A DNA stretch of 64,000 nt. It comes from Haloarcula rubra. Its GTDB lineage: Archaea > Halobacteriota > Halobacteria > Halobacteriales > Haloarculaceae. This document shows, in pieces, positions 50,912 through 60,049 of this stretch. The position numbers were made by a program, and so were the translations under genes. The stretch covers positions 33,332 to 97,331 of the forward strand of contig NZ_RKLR01000012.1 in the NCBI RefSeq assembly GCF_019599465.1. Direction: 5' to 3'. The notes beneath the pieces are model-generated. The model was not told where the DNA came from. It worked only from the letters and a program-made list of their open reading frames with translations, and did not search any database. Within the stretch, counting starts at the first letter, position 1, and each line of letters opens with the position of its first letter.

Positions 50912-52549
50912 TTACGCAGTCTGTTCTCGCTCTCGAAGCTTTGTTCGCTGAATTTTGCCCGTCTCTGTGCGTGGCAGTTCGTTAAGGAACTGAATTGCTC
51001 GTGGATACTTGTAGGGTGCGAGTGTGTTCTTGACATGGTTCTGGAGTTCTGTGACGAGTTCCTCACTTCCCTCGTAGTCCTCGTGGAGAACGATGTACGC
51101 TTTCACGATCTCACCGCGTTCCTCGTCGGGGGCGCCGATGACGGCTACCTCCTGAACGGATTCTCGTTCTTCAAGAACCATCTCAACTTCTGGGCCGGGA
51201 ATGTTGTAGCCGCTGGAGATGATGAGGTCATCTTCGCGGGACTGGTACTCAAACCGACCGTCCTCGCGCTGGACGAAGATGTCGCCAGGGAAACTCCAGC
51301 CGTCTTCGACAGCTTCCTTTTGTTTTTCGGGACGGTTCCAGTACGTAATGCCCGTCGGGCCCCGAACAGCAAGTTGACCAGACCGGCCACGTTCCAGTTC
51401 TTCGCCTGTCTCAGGGTCGACGATTTTGGCCTCGTAGCCCGGGACGGCGAACCCTGTCGCACTGGGATCGACGTCATCGGTGTGGCGGTGAGAAATGAAG
51501 ATGTGGAGCATCTCCGTCGTGCCGATGCCGTCGAGAATATCGATACCGTACTTCTCGTTGATTTCGTCGAACGTGTGGGGTGCCAGCGGTTCACCGGCAC
51601 TAAGCCCAAGTCGGAGAGAACTCACATCGTATTCTTCGTGTCCCTCGGGGAACTTCGAGAGAATCTGGTTGTACGCGGTCGGGACAGAGCAGAACACGCT
51701 GATTCCGTGGTCCTCGATAGCCTCGAGGAGCGTCTCCGGTGTCGCGTCCTGGACTAAACTGGTCGTGGCACCGAATCGGAGGGGGAACGTGACGAGGTCC
51801 CCGTATCCATACGCAAACGGGAGTGGGGGATTCCCCCCGAAGACATCGTCCTCCGTCGGTTCGATGCAGTATCGGGCGTATCCGTCGGCCGTCGCAAGAA
51901 TATCAGAGTGGGAGTGCACGGCGCCTTTCGGGCGGCCGGTCGTCCCACTGGTATACAGCATCAGCCCGAGGTCTGTCGCTTCCGTGTCGTGGGACTCCAG
52001 ATCCTCGCTCGCATCCTCGATGAGTGCCCCGTAGCTCGGGTGGTCGTGTTCGATACCGACGTCGTCGGCTACGACAATCTCCTCGACGCAGTCGACGGCA
52101 TCTACGGCATCTTCGAGTTCATCCAACAGATCGTCGTAGACGATTGCGACCTTGATTTTGGCGTCGTCGAGGATATGTGTAAGTTCTTTAGCTCGCAGTA
52201 GTTTCATCGAGGGCTGTGGAATCGCCCCGATTTTCTGGACGGCCAGACAGGAGACGATAGCTTCCGGTCGGTTCGGGAACCGCACAAGCACCCGGTCTCC
52301 CGGTTCGATCCCAAGGTTTTGCAAAGCGTTCCCGAATCGGTTGACCTTCTTTTGGAGGTCATTATATGTGATTTCTCGATCTCGGAACCGAATGGCAACG
52401 TTGTCCCCGCGGCCTTCTTCGACGTGCTTGTCGACTAGCTCCTCCGCTACGTTGATATGGGACGGGTAGTCAGTCTCGGGGAGCGCGTTGACTGGTTCCG
52501 GGCCGTACGCTGCGTCGGGTAGACATGACTCGGGTACGTTCTGCTGCAT
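50912..52549 (-). CDS. Benzoate/2-aminobenzoate-type acyl-CoA ligase (AMP-forming)
   Basis: A 545-residue adenylate-forming ligase. The P-loop LMLYTSGTTGRPKGAVHSH is at about 196-214. LDGIGTTEMLHIFISH and the hinge segment SREDDLIISSGYNIPGPEVE are typical. The C-terminal lysine for adenylation is in RTETGKIQRTKLRE. The N-terminal segment (LPETDYPSHINVAEELVDKH) resembles 2-aminobenzoate- and benzoate-CoA ligases more than acetyl-CoA synthetase. It would activate an aromatic carboxylate with ATP and CoA. It follows gctB by 84 bases on the same strand, after the LIV permeases. Phenylacetate is a possible substrate, given the epoxidase. Confidence 0.8.
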   Translation of the reverse strand: MQQNVPESCLPDAAYGPEPVNALPETDYPSHINVAEELVDKHVEEGRGDNVAIRFRDREITYNDLQKKVNRFGNALQNLGIEPGDRVLVRFPNRPEAIVSCLAVQKIGAIPQPSMKLLRAKELTHILDDAKIKVAIVYDDLLDELEDAVDAVDCVEEIVVADDVGIEHDHPSYGALIEDASEDLESHDTEATDLGLMLYTSGTTGRPKGAVHSHSDILATADGYARYCIEPTEDDVFGGNPPLPFAYGYGDLVTFPLRFGATTSLVQDATPETLLEAIEDHGISVFCSVPTAYNQILSKFPEGHEEYDVSSLRLGLSAGEPLAPHTFDEINEKYGIDILDGIGTTEMLHIFISHRHTDDVDPSATGFAVPGYEAKIVDPETGEELERGRSGQLAVRGPTGITYWNRPEKQKEAVEDGWSFPGDIFVQREDGRFEYQSREDDLIISSGYNIPGPEVEMVLEERESVQEVAVIGAPDEERGEIVKAYIVLHEDYEGSEELVTELQNHVKNTLAPYKYPRAIQFLNELPRTETGKIQRTKLREREQTA

Positions 52550-52633
52550 CTCTCAGTCAGATAATGAGGAACATCATATTTGTTTGTTTCGGTAATTGAC
52601 ACCATTTATCAGAGACGTTACCTGAAGGGCAAT

Positions 52634-53410
52634 TCAACGGGTCCAGAAGCCGTCAGGGTCGAATTTTCGAATCAAGTCCAGCACCGTCTGCGACGGCGGG
52701 TCGGTTCGTCCCACAGCGTCGCCGGTTACGTCTTTAGCAGTTCTGAGGTCCCACGGAAAGTCGTCGACGATATCGTCAAGATCGACACCCGGATGGACCG
52801 ACTCGACGTACATCTCCCCGTCGTCATCGAAGCTGAACGTGGCCTTCGTCGTGACGAGCGTTTCCGGACCGCCACCCGCCACCGAATTACGTTCACGCCA
52901 ATCGCCACCTTCACCGTGGCCGGGGCTCGTGTTGTACGTCACGTTCTGCACGAACCGACGCGGTTCGTGGGGCATCAGAATCACTGTCCGTTGGGATAGA
53001 CAAGCGATATCGCAGGCACCGCCGCTCCCTGGAAGTCGGATCTGACGCGACCCCGATGAAACGCGGGTCGTGTTCAGGTTCCCGTACCGGTCAATCTCCG
53101 CGCCGCCGAGGAAGCCGACGTCGATATCACCTCGCTGGAGGCGCGACATGATGTCTATCATGCTCGTCGTCGAGACAGCATGATCGAGGTTCGGAAGGTC
53201 ACACATCGTATGGAGGAATCCGTCCGCCGGGTCATCGCGTACGACGCCGCTTTCGAACACAGAGAGTGCGTTCGTGGCGTGCGTGCTAACCGCGACCTGA
53301 AACGCGATGAGCGGCAACCGCATCCCGACGAATGCGACGTCACCGTCGTCGATTTCACGTGCCGCAGCAGCGACCATCAGTTCCCGGTCCGTGTATGCCT
53401 CACTTTCCAT
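52634..53410 (-). CDS. Type I CoA-transferase, beta subunit (GctB-like)
   Basis: A 258-residue subunit. The catalytic glutamate expected in family I enzymes is E53, in LSVFESGVV, the position that forms the acyl-CoA anhydride/thioester intermediate in glutaconate CoA-transferase. GGAEIDRYGNLNTTRV and GSGGACDIACLSQRTVI are typical of GctB. The pair moves CoA from a donor thioester to a carboxylate. Its start overlaps the alpha gene by 11 bases. In a block with a LIV importer and an aryl-CoA ligase, it probably exchanges CoA onto an imported acid or from a pathway intermediate. Confidence 0.82.
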   Translation of the reverse strand: MESEAYTDRELMVAAAAREIDDGDVAFVGMRLPLIAFQVAVSTHATNALSVFESGVVRDDPADGFLHTMCDLPNLDHAVSTTSMIDIMSRLQRGDIDVGFLGGAEIDRYGNLNTTRVSSGSRQIRLPGSGGACDIACLSQRTVILMPHEPRRFVQNVTYNTSPGHGEGGDWRERNSVAGGGPETLVTTKATFSFDDDGEMYVESVHPGVDLDDIVDDFPWDLRTAKDVTGDAVGRTDPPSQTVLDLIRKFDPDGFWTR

Positions 53411-54296
53411 ACTCCACCTCCGCGGCCACAGTCGGTTCAGAGACGCTGAGGTTGCGCTCGATTTTTTCCATGTACGTCGTCCGATCCGGAACGGAATAGA
53501 CCCACTCTTCTAGCCAGTCCGCGGCGTCCGCCAAGTCGTTCGTTCGCTCGGCGTAGTCGACGTAATACTCGTTGTCTCGGTTGTACCGGCCCGCGAGTGG
53601 AGACGGGTGGGCGCCGTATGGGACTTCCGCGACCGTAGTCACTGACTCTCTGGTTATTGCGGTTCGGCTGGGGTCGCTCTTTATAACGTCGGAGTCGACG
53701 ATTTCCTCGGCGACGACAAGCGTGTTCTTCGCAGCCTTGACTCCCTCGAACGTCACTCCGGAGTTGCCCCAGAAGTGAGCGTCGCCATATGGCGACGCCC
53801 GCTGGACGTGTACGATCGCCCAGTCCGGCCGGATGGCTGGAACGAGAGCCAATCGGTCACCCGAGTATGGGTCTTCGGCCTCACGAAAACGATCGCTCTC
53901 GTCGAAGATATCACTCCCTAGCAACGACCGCGTCGGGAGATACGGAACGCCCATCGCGGCGGCCTTCAGCGACAGCGCGATGCTGAAGTTCGAGTGATTC
54001 TCAACCTCGAGGTCACCGTCTTCGACGGCCCGTCTGAAGTTGTAGCCGGTACCAGCGCTAACGTTGCCGACCCACGCGGCCCGAACTCTGTCAACCAGGT
54101 CTGCGGCCACCAACTGATCGAACAGGAGGTCACTGATAGGGCCGATCAGTGTCAGGTCGTCGGTCCCCTGACGTATCAGTTCGTGCCCAGCGGCGAACGG
54201 AATCGCGTGTTCGAGGGCGAGTCCCATCGCGATGGAACTCCCCGGTTCGATCATCTCGATTGCTGCAGAAAGGTCTCGTACCTTTGTGTCTGGCAT
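53400..54296 (-). CDS. Type I CoA-transferase, alpha subunit (GctA-like)
   Basis: A 298-residue subunit of the GctA type. The glycine-rich early motif is SSIAMGLALEHAIPFAAGHE, and GNVSAGTGYNFRRAVEDGDL and HVQRASPYGDAHFWGN follow as in the glutaconate family. It has no catalytic Glu of its own; the beta subunit supplies it. The gene lies 39 bases after livM on the same strand, so it is likely read in the transporter operon. Substrate unknown; an aromatic or dicarboxylic acid is inferred from context. Confidence 0.82.
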   Translation of the reverse strand: MPDTKVRDLSAAIEMIEPGSSIAMGLALEHAIPFAAGHELIRQGTDDLTLIGPISDLLFDQLVAADLVDRVRAAWVGNVSAGTGYNFRRAVEDGDLEVENHSNFSIALSLKAAAMGVPYLPTRSLLGSDIFDESDRFREAEDPYSGDRLALVPAIRPDWAIVHVQRASPYGDAHFWGNSGVTFEGVKAAKNTLVVAEEIVDSDVIKSDPSRTAITRESVTTVAEVPYGAHPSPLAGRYNRDNEYYVDYAERTNDLADAADWLEEWVYSVPDRTTYMEKIERNLSVSEPTVAAEVEYGK

Positions 54297-54335
54297 ACAA
54301 TCCCAAACTCTGCCGTCGGATATAAAATGTAGGGG

Positions 54336-55418
54336 TTAGGAGAAGACCTTCTCTCTGTAGGTCACCAGTGCGCTCCGCACCCTGCTCAACAAGACTTTCG
54401 GGTGGGGGTTCGACCGGACCGTCTGGAAGATACCGGCTAGTCCACGCGGCGCAAAAATGACGATGACGATGTAGACGATACCGAGGTAAATCTCCCAGTT
54501 GCCGATGGCCGATAGCGAATCTTCGAGGAACACGACGAGGAAAGCACCGGCTATCGGCCCCCAGAGCGTCCCCATCCCTCCCAGCAGTGTCATCACGATC
54601 AGTTCACCGCTGGTCGTCCAGTGGAGCATCGACGTGGTGGCGGTACTATTGAACGGCACCCAGAGGCCGCCCGCCAGTCCTGCCATCGCACCGCTTATCG
54701 TGAACGCAACGATCTTGTACCGGTCCACGTTGTAGCCGATGAACGCGACGCGGTCCTCGTTCTCGCGGATAGCCTGTAGCACGCGGCCGAACGGCGAGTT
54801 GGCGAGTCGAGTGACCAATGCCAACATCCCCGCGAGTATCACGAGCGCGAGGTAATAGTACGACATGAGCGAACCGGTGTCCATCCCAAATAGCGTCAGT
54901 GAGGTGATGCCGACGAGGCCGTTGTCTCCGTTTGTCACGGCGTCAACGCCGAGCAACATAGCCGGGATGTCGTTGAACGCTATCGTGTAGAACAGCTGGG
55001 CGAACGCCAGCGTGAGCATGGCGAAGTAGATGCCACGTGCAGAGACGCTCAACCACCCAATAATCGCCGCAACAATTGCTCCGATGATAACCGCCGCCGG
55101 CAAGACCAGTAGTGCACTGGAGGTCACATTCTGTATCAACAGCGCAGCAGCGTAGCCGCCGGCTCCGAACATGGCCGCGTGGCCGAACGAGAGCAGCCCG
55201 GCATACCCGAAGACGAAATCCAGACTGAGTGCGAACAGCGCGAAGATGAACATATGTGTCACGAGGTCCATCCAAAACGGGTGAATCATCTGTGCCACCG
55301 GAGCGAACAGCACAGCGACAACGCCCGCGACGAACAGGCCGAGTCGGACTCGACCGCTGAGGACGTCTGTCTCGGCGTGTGCGGAGAAGTGCCGACCGAC
55401 GATGTCCTTGACACTCAT
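54336..55418 (-). CDS. livM: Branched-chain amino acid (LIV)-type ABC transporter permease LivM
   Basis: A 360-residue permease with about ten hydrophobic helices. The characteristic LivM segments are DFVFGYAGLLSFGHAAMFGAG, AIRENEDRVAFIGYNVDRYK (the ATPase-contacting loop) and GGMGTLWGPIAGAFLVV. It pairs with LivH encoded just upstream. LIV-type importers carry branched amino acids, but also urea, aromatic acids and organic acids. The following genes encode CoA-transferase and CoA-ligase, so the cargo may be an aryl or other carboxylic acid. One base separates it from livH. Confidence 0.88.
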   Translation of the reverse strand: MSVKDIVGRHFSAHAETDVLSGRVRLGLFVAGVVAVLFAPVAQMIHPFWMDLVTHMFIFALFALSLDFVFGYAGLLSFGHAAMFGAGGYAAALLIQNVTSSALLVLPAAVIIGAIVAAIIGWLSVSARGIYFAMLTLAFAQLFYTIAFNDIPAMLLGVDAVTNGDNGLVGITSLTLFGMDTGSLMSYYYLALVILAGMLALVTRLANSPFGRVLQAIRENEDRVAFIGYNVDRYKIVAFTISGAMAGLAGGLWVPFNSTATTSMLHWTTSGELIVMTLLGGMGTLWGPIAGAFLVVFLEDSLSAIGNWEIYLGIVYIVIVIFAPRGLAGIFQTVRSNPHPKVLLSRVRSALVTYREKVFS

Positions 55419-55419
55419 C

Positions 55420-56292
55420 TCACGTCGCCTCCGGGTTGCCGAACAGCCCAGCCGGTTTTACGAGCAAGACAGCCGCCATCAACAGGTACAGGAGCGCGTC
55501 GGTAAACTGCGGCGCGAATGTCGGCCCGAACGCATTGAGCATCCCGACGATGAACGCGCCGACGACGGCGCCACGATAACTCCCGAGCCCTCCGATGACG
55601 ACGATGGCGAACGCCTGGATGATGATGCTCGCAGCCATCCCCGGGTCAACCGCTTGGGAAGTTCCGAGGAGAACGCCTGCCAATCCGGCGAGCACCGAAC
55701 CGAGGACGAATACGGCAGTGAACACCCGCTTGACGTCCGTCCCGAGGGCGTTCACCATCTCCGAGTCGTGCGCGCTTGCGCGCATGACGATACCGAAGTC
55801 ACTCTGGCGAATCGCCAGCCACAGGGCGGCCGTGACAGCGATGCTCACACCCAGCAGGAACAGCCGAAACAGTGGGTACGAGAACAACACCAGGTCCACC
55901 GATCCGTCGAGGAGCGCAGGAGTCGAAATGTTCTGCACCTGTCCACCCCAGATCTCTGTCACCAACCCGTGTAGCATGATGGCGAACCCGAACGTCAGGA
56001 GGATGTGATAGAGCGGGTTCCGACCATAGAGAGGGCGTATCGAGAAGTATTCGATGAGGCCCCCGAGGAGACCAACCAGTAACGGTGCGATCAAGAGTGC
56101 TGCCCACCAGTTTCCGGTCACCGAGACGACAGTGAGGCCAAAGTACGCCCCGAGCATGTATAGCGACCCGTGCGCGAAGTTGATGACATCCATCATGCCG
56201 AATATCAGCGTCAGCCCCACAGTGACAAGTACGAGCGTCATGCCCATCTCGACGCCGAGCAGCGCGGTTTTCGCTATTCCGTCAAGGACCAT
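55420..56292 (-). CDS. livH: LIV-type ABC transporter permease LivH
   Basis: A 290-residue permease, about eight helices. Typical LivH features are LTLIFGMMDVINFAHGSLYM at residues 27-46, MRASAHDSEMVNALGTDVKR (ATPase-contacting loop) and the end VLLVKPAGLFG. The ATG at 56292 is one base after the binding-protein stop (56294). The longer frame extending to 56607 overlaps the binding-protein gene and its extra residues are not hydrophobic. Works with LivM, LivG, LivF and the binding protein. Confidence 0.86.
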   Translation of the reverse strand: MVLDGIAKTALLGVEMGMTLVLVTVGLTLIFGMMDVINFAHGSLYMLGAYFGLTVVSVTGNWWAALLIAPLLVGLLGGLIEYFSIRPLYGRNPLYHILLTFGFAIMLHGLVTEIWGGQVQNISTPALLDGSVDLVLFSYPLFRLFLLGVSIAVTAALWLAIRQSDFGIVMRASAHDSEMVNALGTDVKRVFTAVFVLGSVLAGLAGVLLGTSQAVDPGMAASIIIQAFAIVVIGGLGSYRGAVVGAFIVGMLNAFGPTFAPQFTDALLYLLMAAVLLVKPAGLFGNPEAT

Positions 56293-56293
56293 G

Positions 56294-57532
56294 TTACAGG
56301 CTGCACCCCCACGTTGGGCCTTCGACTTGCGACAGCGTTTCGACCACTTCGTTCTGGACGCCACCACCGTCCGCTTCGACGACTTGGCGGACATCCATGT
56401 CCATAATCGGATCGTGCGTACTAGATTTGAATTTGAAGTAGCCGCGCGGACTGTCCAGTTCCTTCCCGGCGAGGCCACTGGCCATACTGTCGGTATCGGT
56501 GCCACCTGCTTCCTTGACGGCCATCTCGGCTGCGAGCCCAGAGTCGTATCCTTGACACGCGTACACGTTCGGGGTCGTATCGTACTGTCCCGAATACGCC
56601 TCCACAAACGCCTGATTGCGGTCGGACTGCTTCGTCGGTGTGTAGTGCAAGAGGGAGTACATCCCGAGAGCCGCCTTCCCCTGTGCCGGAAGCGTGTCCG
56701 CCGACAAGAGGAATCCGCTTCCGGTCTGTGTCATCTTCTCATTGAGCCCGAAAGAGCTGAACTGCTTGATGTAGTTCACGGCGTCACTCCCGGCGAAGAA
56801 CGAGAACACGGCGTCGGCCCCGCTGTTCTCTATCTCCTGGAGGAACGACGAGTAGTCGGATGTCCCGAGTGGTGCGCCGATCTCGTCAACGACCGTTCCA
56901 CCGGCCTCTTCGAACGCCTCCTGAAAGAGGTTCTTCGACTGCTGCCCGAATGTGTAGTTCGCGTACGAGAGGACGACGTTGTCCGCGATGTTGTCCTTGA
57001 CGTAGGAGGCGAGCGGTGCGCTCGTCTGCCATGTGTTGAACGAGGTACGGAAATGATACCTCGTGCAGTTGTCCTGTACGAGTTTGTAGTTACCCGCGTT
57101 GGCGTTCAGCCAGATGGCGCTACCGGCGCTAGCTATCTCGGGTTTCATCGCGCCCGCGACGGCACTGGAGACCGGCCCGACGATGAAATCGACGTTCTCC
57201 GACTGGAGGAACTCCTGTGTGATAGACGCCCCCGTCGCCGGGTCTGCGCCGGTGTCCTGTCGGATATATTCGACCGTCCGCCCGTCGATTTCACCACCCA
57301 ACTGCTGGTCGAGACGGAGTTTTACCCCGTTGACGATACTCTCGCCCAGGAACGAGTACGTCCCGGAGAAGGGCAGCACGAATCCGATCTTGACCGTGTC
57401 TGACCCCCCACCACCACCGCCGCCGAGACAACCAGCAATCGAAGCTCCCGCGACAGCGCCGCTTCCTGCAAGGAACTTCCGACGACTGTACTGCTCGCTA
57501 CGCTTCTCGTGGGGCATGCTCTCTGATGGCAT
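56294..57532 (-). CDS. livK: LIV-type ABC transporter substrate-binding lipoprotein LivK
   Basis: A 412-residue periplasmic-binding-protein-fold lipoprotein. The Tat signal is SRRKFLAGS (residues 16-24) and the lipobox is SIAGC with C35. The mature domain starts VKIGFVLPFSGTYSFLGESI, the classical LivK/family 1 receptor start, and GPVSSAVAGAMKPEIASAG follows. Starts at 57532 and 57517 are both in frame. A TATA box at 57555-57564 lies 27 bases before the first, so I use that. It heads the minus-strand operon, divergent from livG and livF. The ligand is unknown. Confidence 0.88.
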   Translation of the reverse strand: MPSESMPHEKRSEQYSRRKFLAGSGAVAGASIAGCLGGGGGGGSDTVKIGFVLPFSGTYSFLGESIVNGVKLRLDQQLGGEIDGRTVEYIRQDTGADPATGASITQEFLQSENVDFIVGPVSSAVAGAMKPEIASAGSAIWLNANAGNYKLVQDNCTRYHFRTSFNTWQTSAPLASYVKDNIADNVVLSYANYTFGQQSKNLFQEAFEEAGGTVVDEIGAPLGTSDYSSFLQEIENSGADAVFSFFAGSDAVNYIKQFSSFGLNEKMTQTGSGFLLSADTLPAQGKAALGMYSLLHYTPTKQSDRNQAFVEAYSGQYDTTPNVYACQGYDSGLAAEMAVKEAGGTDTDSMASGLAGKELDSPRGYFKFKSSTHDPIMDMDVRQVVEADGGGVQNEVVETLSQVEGPTWGCSL

Positions 57533-57554
57533 ACGGTGACCGACGCATACTGCA

Positions 57555-57633
57555 CAAATATATGTTATGGTTCCATTAAGCGTCGGGACGGTTGCTGTAT
57601 CTGAGTTTACAGACAGAGTTAGATTTTTATATG
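57555..57633. promoter_or_regulatory. Divergent LIV promoter region
   Basis: The 121-base space between livK and livG holds two TATA boxes facing apart. CATATATTTG (minus strand, 57555-57564) is about 27 bases before livK. TTTTTATATG (plus strand, 57624-57633) is about 25 before livG. The close back-to-back arrangement would let a single regulator control both halves of the importer. Confidence 0.55.
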
Positions 57634-57653
57634 CGTAAGGACCTGTTGTTGGT

Positions 57654-58412
57654 ATGGCAACGCCTCTCGTGGCGTTGGACAGTGTCTCGAAAGAGTTCGG
57701 GAAGATCCGAGCTGTGGACGATGTCACCCTCGACATTCGTGAAGATGAGGTGACTGCCGTCATTGGCCCCAACGGGGCTGGCAAGACGACGCTGTTCAAT
57801 CTGATTACCGGCCGATATGGGCTGACAGATGGACGTATTGAATTGCGCGGGAACCGAATAGACGGGCTTGAACCTCAGGAGATCGTCCAGCAGGGGCTCG
57901 CGCGTTCGTTCCAAATAACGAACTTCTTCCCCGACCTGACCGCGCTCGAAAACATCCGACTGGCGGCTCAGGCACAGCGATCTGACCTGTCACCGAGTGC
58001 CTTGCTTCGGCATCACGACAACGAACCGGGGCCGCGTGACGCGGCTATGGACGTGCTGAAACGGCTCGACCTCCTCGACATCGCACGAGAACCGGCCAGT
58101 TCGCTCGCCCACGGGCAGCAACGCCACCTCGAAATCGGCATCGCACTCGCCTGTGATCCGGACATTCTCGTGATGGACGAACCAACTGCGGGAATGAGCC
58201 CCGATGAGACCGTTGAGACGCGCGAACTCGTCGAGGATCTCGCCGAGGACATCACCATCGTCATCGTCGAACACGACATGGACGTCGTCATGCGTGTCGC
58301 GGACCGGCTCGCTGTGATGGAGAACGGGTCGTTACTCACCGCCGGGCCACCAGAAACCGTAAAGAAAGACGAGCGTGTCCAACAGGCGTATCTCGGAGGA
58401 GAGACAGCATGA
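57654..58412 (+). CDS. livG: LIV-type ABC transporter ATP-binding protein LivG
   Basis: A 252-residue ABC ATPase. Walker A is GPNGAGKTT (residues 38-46), the Q-loop region is ARSFQITNFFPDLTALENIR, the signature is the variant SLAHGQQRHLEIGIAL and Walker B is ILVMDEPTAGMSPDET. AHGQQ in place of SGGQ is usual in LivG. The C-terminal VHDMD-type switch is IVEHDMDVVMRVADRLAV. It overlaps livF by 4 bases (ATGA). Transcribed divergently from livK. Confidence 0.9.
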   Translation: MATPLVALDSVSKEFGKIRAVDDVTLDIREDEVTAVIGPNGAGKTTLFNLITGRYGLTDGRIELRGNRIDGLEPQEIVQQGLARSFQITNFFPDLTALENIRLAAQAQRSDLSPSALLRHHDNEPGPRDAAMDVLKRLDLLDIAREPASSLAHGQQRHLEIGIALACDPDILVMDEPTAGMSPDETVETRELVEDLAEDITIVIVEHDMDVVMRVADRLAVMENGSLLTAGPPETVKKDERVQQAYLGGETA

Positions 58413-59137
58413 CGGTACTCGAAGTAGACGGTGTCGACACGTACTACGGACCGAGCCACGTCCTCCACGACGTCTCGTTAGACATCAACGAGGGCGAGAT
58501 AGTCGCCCTCATCGGCCGTAACGGTGCCGGGAAGACCACCACGCTTCGGACGATAATGGGTGTCACGCCACCGAAAAACGGATCAGTCCGTCTCCACGGA
58601 GACGACGTTCAGGGCCTCCCACCCAACCAGATTCGGCGACGCGGAATCTCTTGGACACCCGAGGACCGACGCGTCTTCCCCGACCTGACTGTCGCCGAGA
58701 ACCTCCAGATCGCCAACCGAGTCAAAGCCGACAACGAAGAATCCAACCGTGGCACGACGTTCAGTATTGAGGACGTCTACGACAGTTTCGATCGTCTTGA
58801 CGAACGACGGGGCCAGCGGGCGGGCACGATGAGTGGCGGCGAACAGCAGATGCTAGCCATCGCTCGGTCGCTCGTCGGTCCACCAGTCGAAGTGCTGGCA
58901 CTCGACGAGCCGTCAGAAGGCCTTGCACCACAGATCGTCGACGACGTAAGCGATATGATCGAACAGTTGAACGAGCGAGGGATGACGATACTCCTCGTCG
59001 AACAGAACGCGCACTTGGCCCTAGAATTAGCGGATAGGGCGTACGTACTCGAGACGGGACACATCGAACTGACGGCACCCGCTGACGAGTTACTGGACGA
59101 TCAGGACGTGCTCGAAACGTATCTCGGAGTTCGATAA
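58409..59137 (+). CDS. livF: LIV-type ABC transporter ATP-binding protein LivF
   Basis: A 242-residue ABC ATPase. Walker A is GRNGAGKTTTLRTIMG (about residues 32-47), the signature MSGGEQQMLAIARSL and Walker B VLALDEPSEGLAPQIV, which is the LivF form. The segment RGISWTPEDRRVFPDLTVAENL is also typical. It forms the ATPase heterodimer with LivG. A crotonase gene with a GTG start follows two bases after its stop, so the three are one operon. Confidence 0.9.
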   Translation: MTVLEVDGVDTYYGPSHVLHDVSLDINEGEIVALIGRNGAGKTTTLRTIMGVTPPKNGSVRLHGDDVQGLPPNQIRRRGISWTPEDRRVFPDLTVAENLQIANRVKADNEESNRGTTFSIEDVYDSFDRLDERRGQRAGTMSGGEQQMLAIARSLVGPPVEVLALDEPSEGLAPQIVDDVSDMIEQLNERGMTILLVEQNAHLALELADRAYVLETGHIELTAPADELLDDQDVLETYLGVR

Positions 59138-59139
59138 CC

Positions 59140-59964
59140 GTGACTCCAGACCTGACCGACGGGGAGACTCGACGATACCACGAGGATGTTCGGGCCGACA
59201 TCGACACCGACACCGGCGTCGCGTGGCTCGTGATGGAAGCCGATGAGAACGACGTGAACGCGTTCACCGCAACGAGCGTCGACGCACTCACCGAGGCGGT
59301 GACTGATTTACGGGACGACGTGCGGTGTCTCGTCCTCTACGGAGAGAGCGATTTCTCTGTCGGAGCAAACCTGGCTGACGTACAGAACACGCCACAGGAA
59401 CTCCGACCAGCCAAAATAGACAATACGGCTGCGGCGTCGAACCGGTTCATCCAAGCACTTCGATCGCTTGATGCGCCGGTCGTCGCCGCTATTGTGGGGA
59501 CTGCCGCCGGTGGCGGCCTCGGGTTCGCCCTCGCTTGTGACATGGTCGTTATGCACGAGCCGGCGTCGTTGGACACAGCGTACGCACGTATCGGTCTCAC
59601 CCCCGACAATGCGACACCCTTCTTCCTCACGCGTGCGGTCGGCCCGTATCAGGCCCGCGACCTTCTCTTCGATCCACGACCGATATCCGCCTCCGAAGCG
59701 AAGAGTCTCGGCATAACAGATCGTATTGTTACCGGGTCACACACAGATTTCCTTGCCGAGATATCCGAATTAGCGAATCGGCTCGCAAGGGGACCGACGG
59801 ACGTATACGGGAAAATCAAGACACTGGTCGACAGCGCGTTCCAATCACAACTCGACGACCATCTCGAACTGGAGCGAGACATGATCCGCACGGCGAGCGA
59901 GTCGGACGTCTTCAACGAAGGGCTCAATGCGTTTGTCGAGAAGCGAGACCCCGAGTGGGACTGA
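59140..59964 (+). CDS. Enoyl-CoA hydratase/isomerase family protein, in the liv operon
   Basis: A 274-residue crotonase with GTG start. The second oxyanion segment is VGTAAGGGLGFALACDM. In the active-site region, YARIGLTPDNATPFFLT has Asp (PDN) where hydratases have Glu, and the glycines of the usual GGT are missing. It is therefore probably an isomerase-type or PaaG-type enzyme, or one with altered activity. The first segment, DFSVGANLADVQ, is also slightly divergent. It is cotranscribed with the LIV ATPases, linking the imported acid to CoA-thioester catabolism. Confidence 0.75.
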   Translation: MTPDLTDGETRRYHEDVRADIDTDTGVAWLVMEADENDVNAFTATSVDALTEAVTDLRDDVRCLVLYGESDFSVGANLADVQNTPQELRPAKIDNTAAASNRFIQALRSLDAPVVAAIVGTAAGGGLGFALACDMVVMHEPASLDTAYARIGLTPDNATPFFLTRAVGPYQARDLLFDPRPISASEAKSLGITDRIVTGSHTDFLAEISELANRLARGPTDVYGKIKTLVDSAFQSQLDDHLELERDMIRTASESDVFNEGLNAFVEKRDPEWD

Positions 59965-60049
59965 CGGGTTCATTCTCCCGACTCTGACCAGTTCCCAGCC
60001 GATGAGATTCGGGACAATTTATTCACCATCGGTAATGGTATATGTTCAC

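Noticed and set aside
56054..57403. Plus-strand frame of 449 codons across livH and livK
   Set aside because: Antisense to two genes with clear membrane and binding-protein features.
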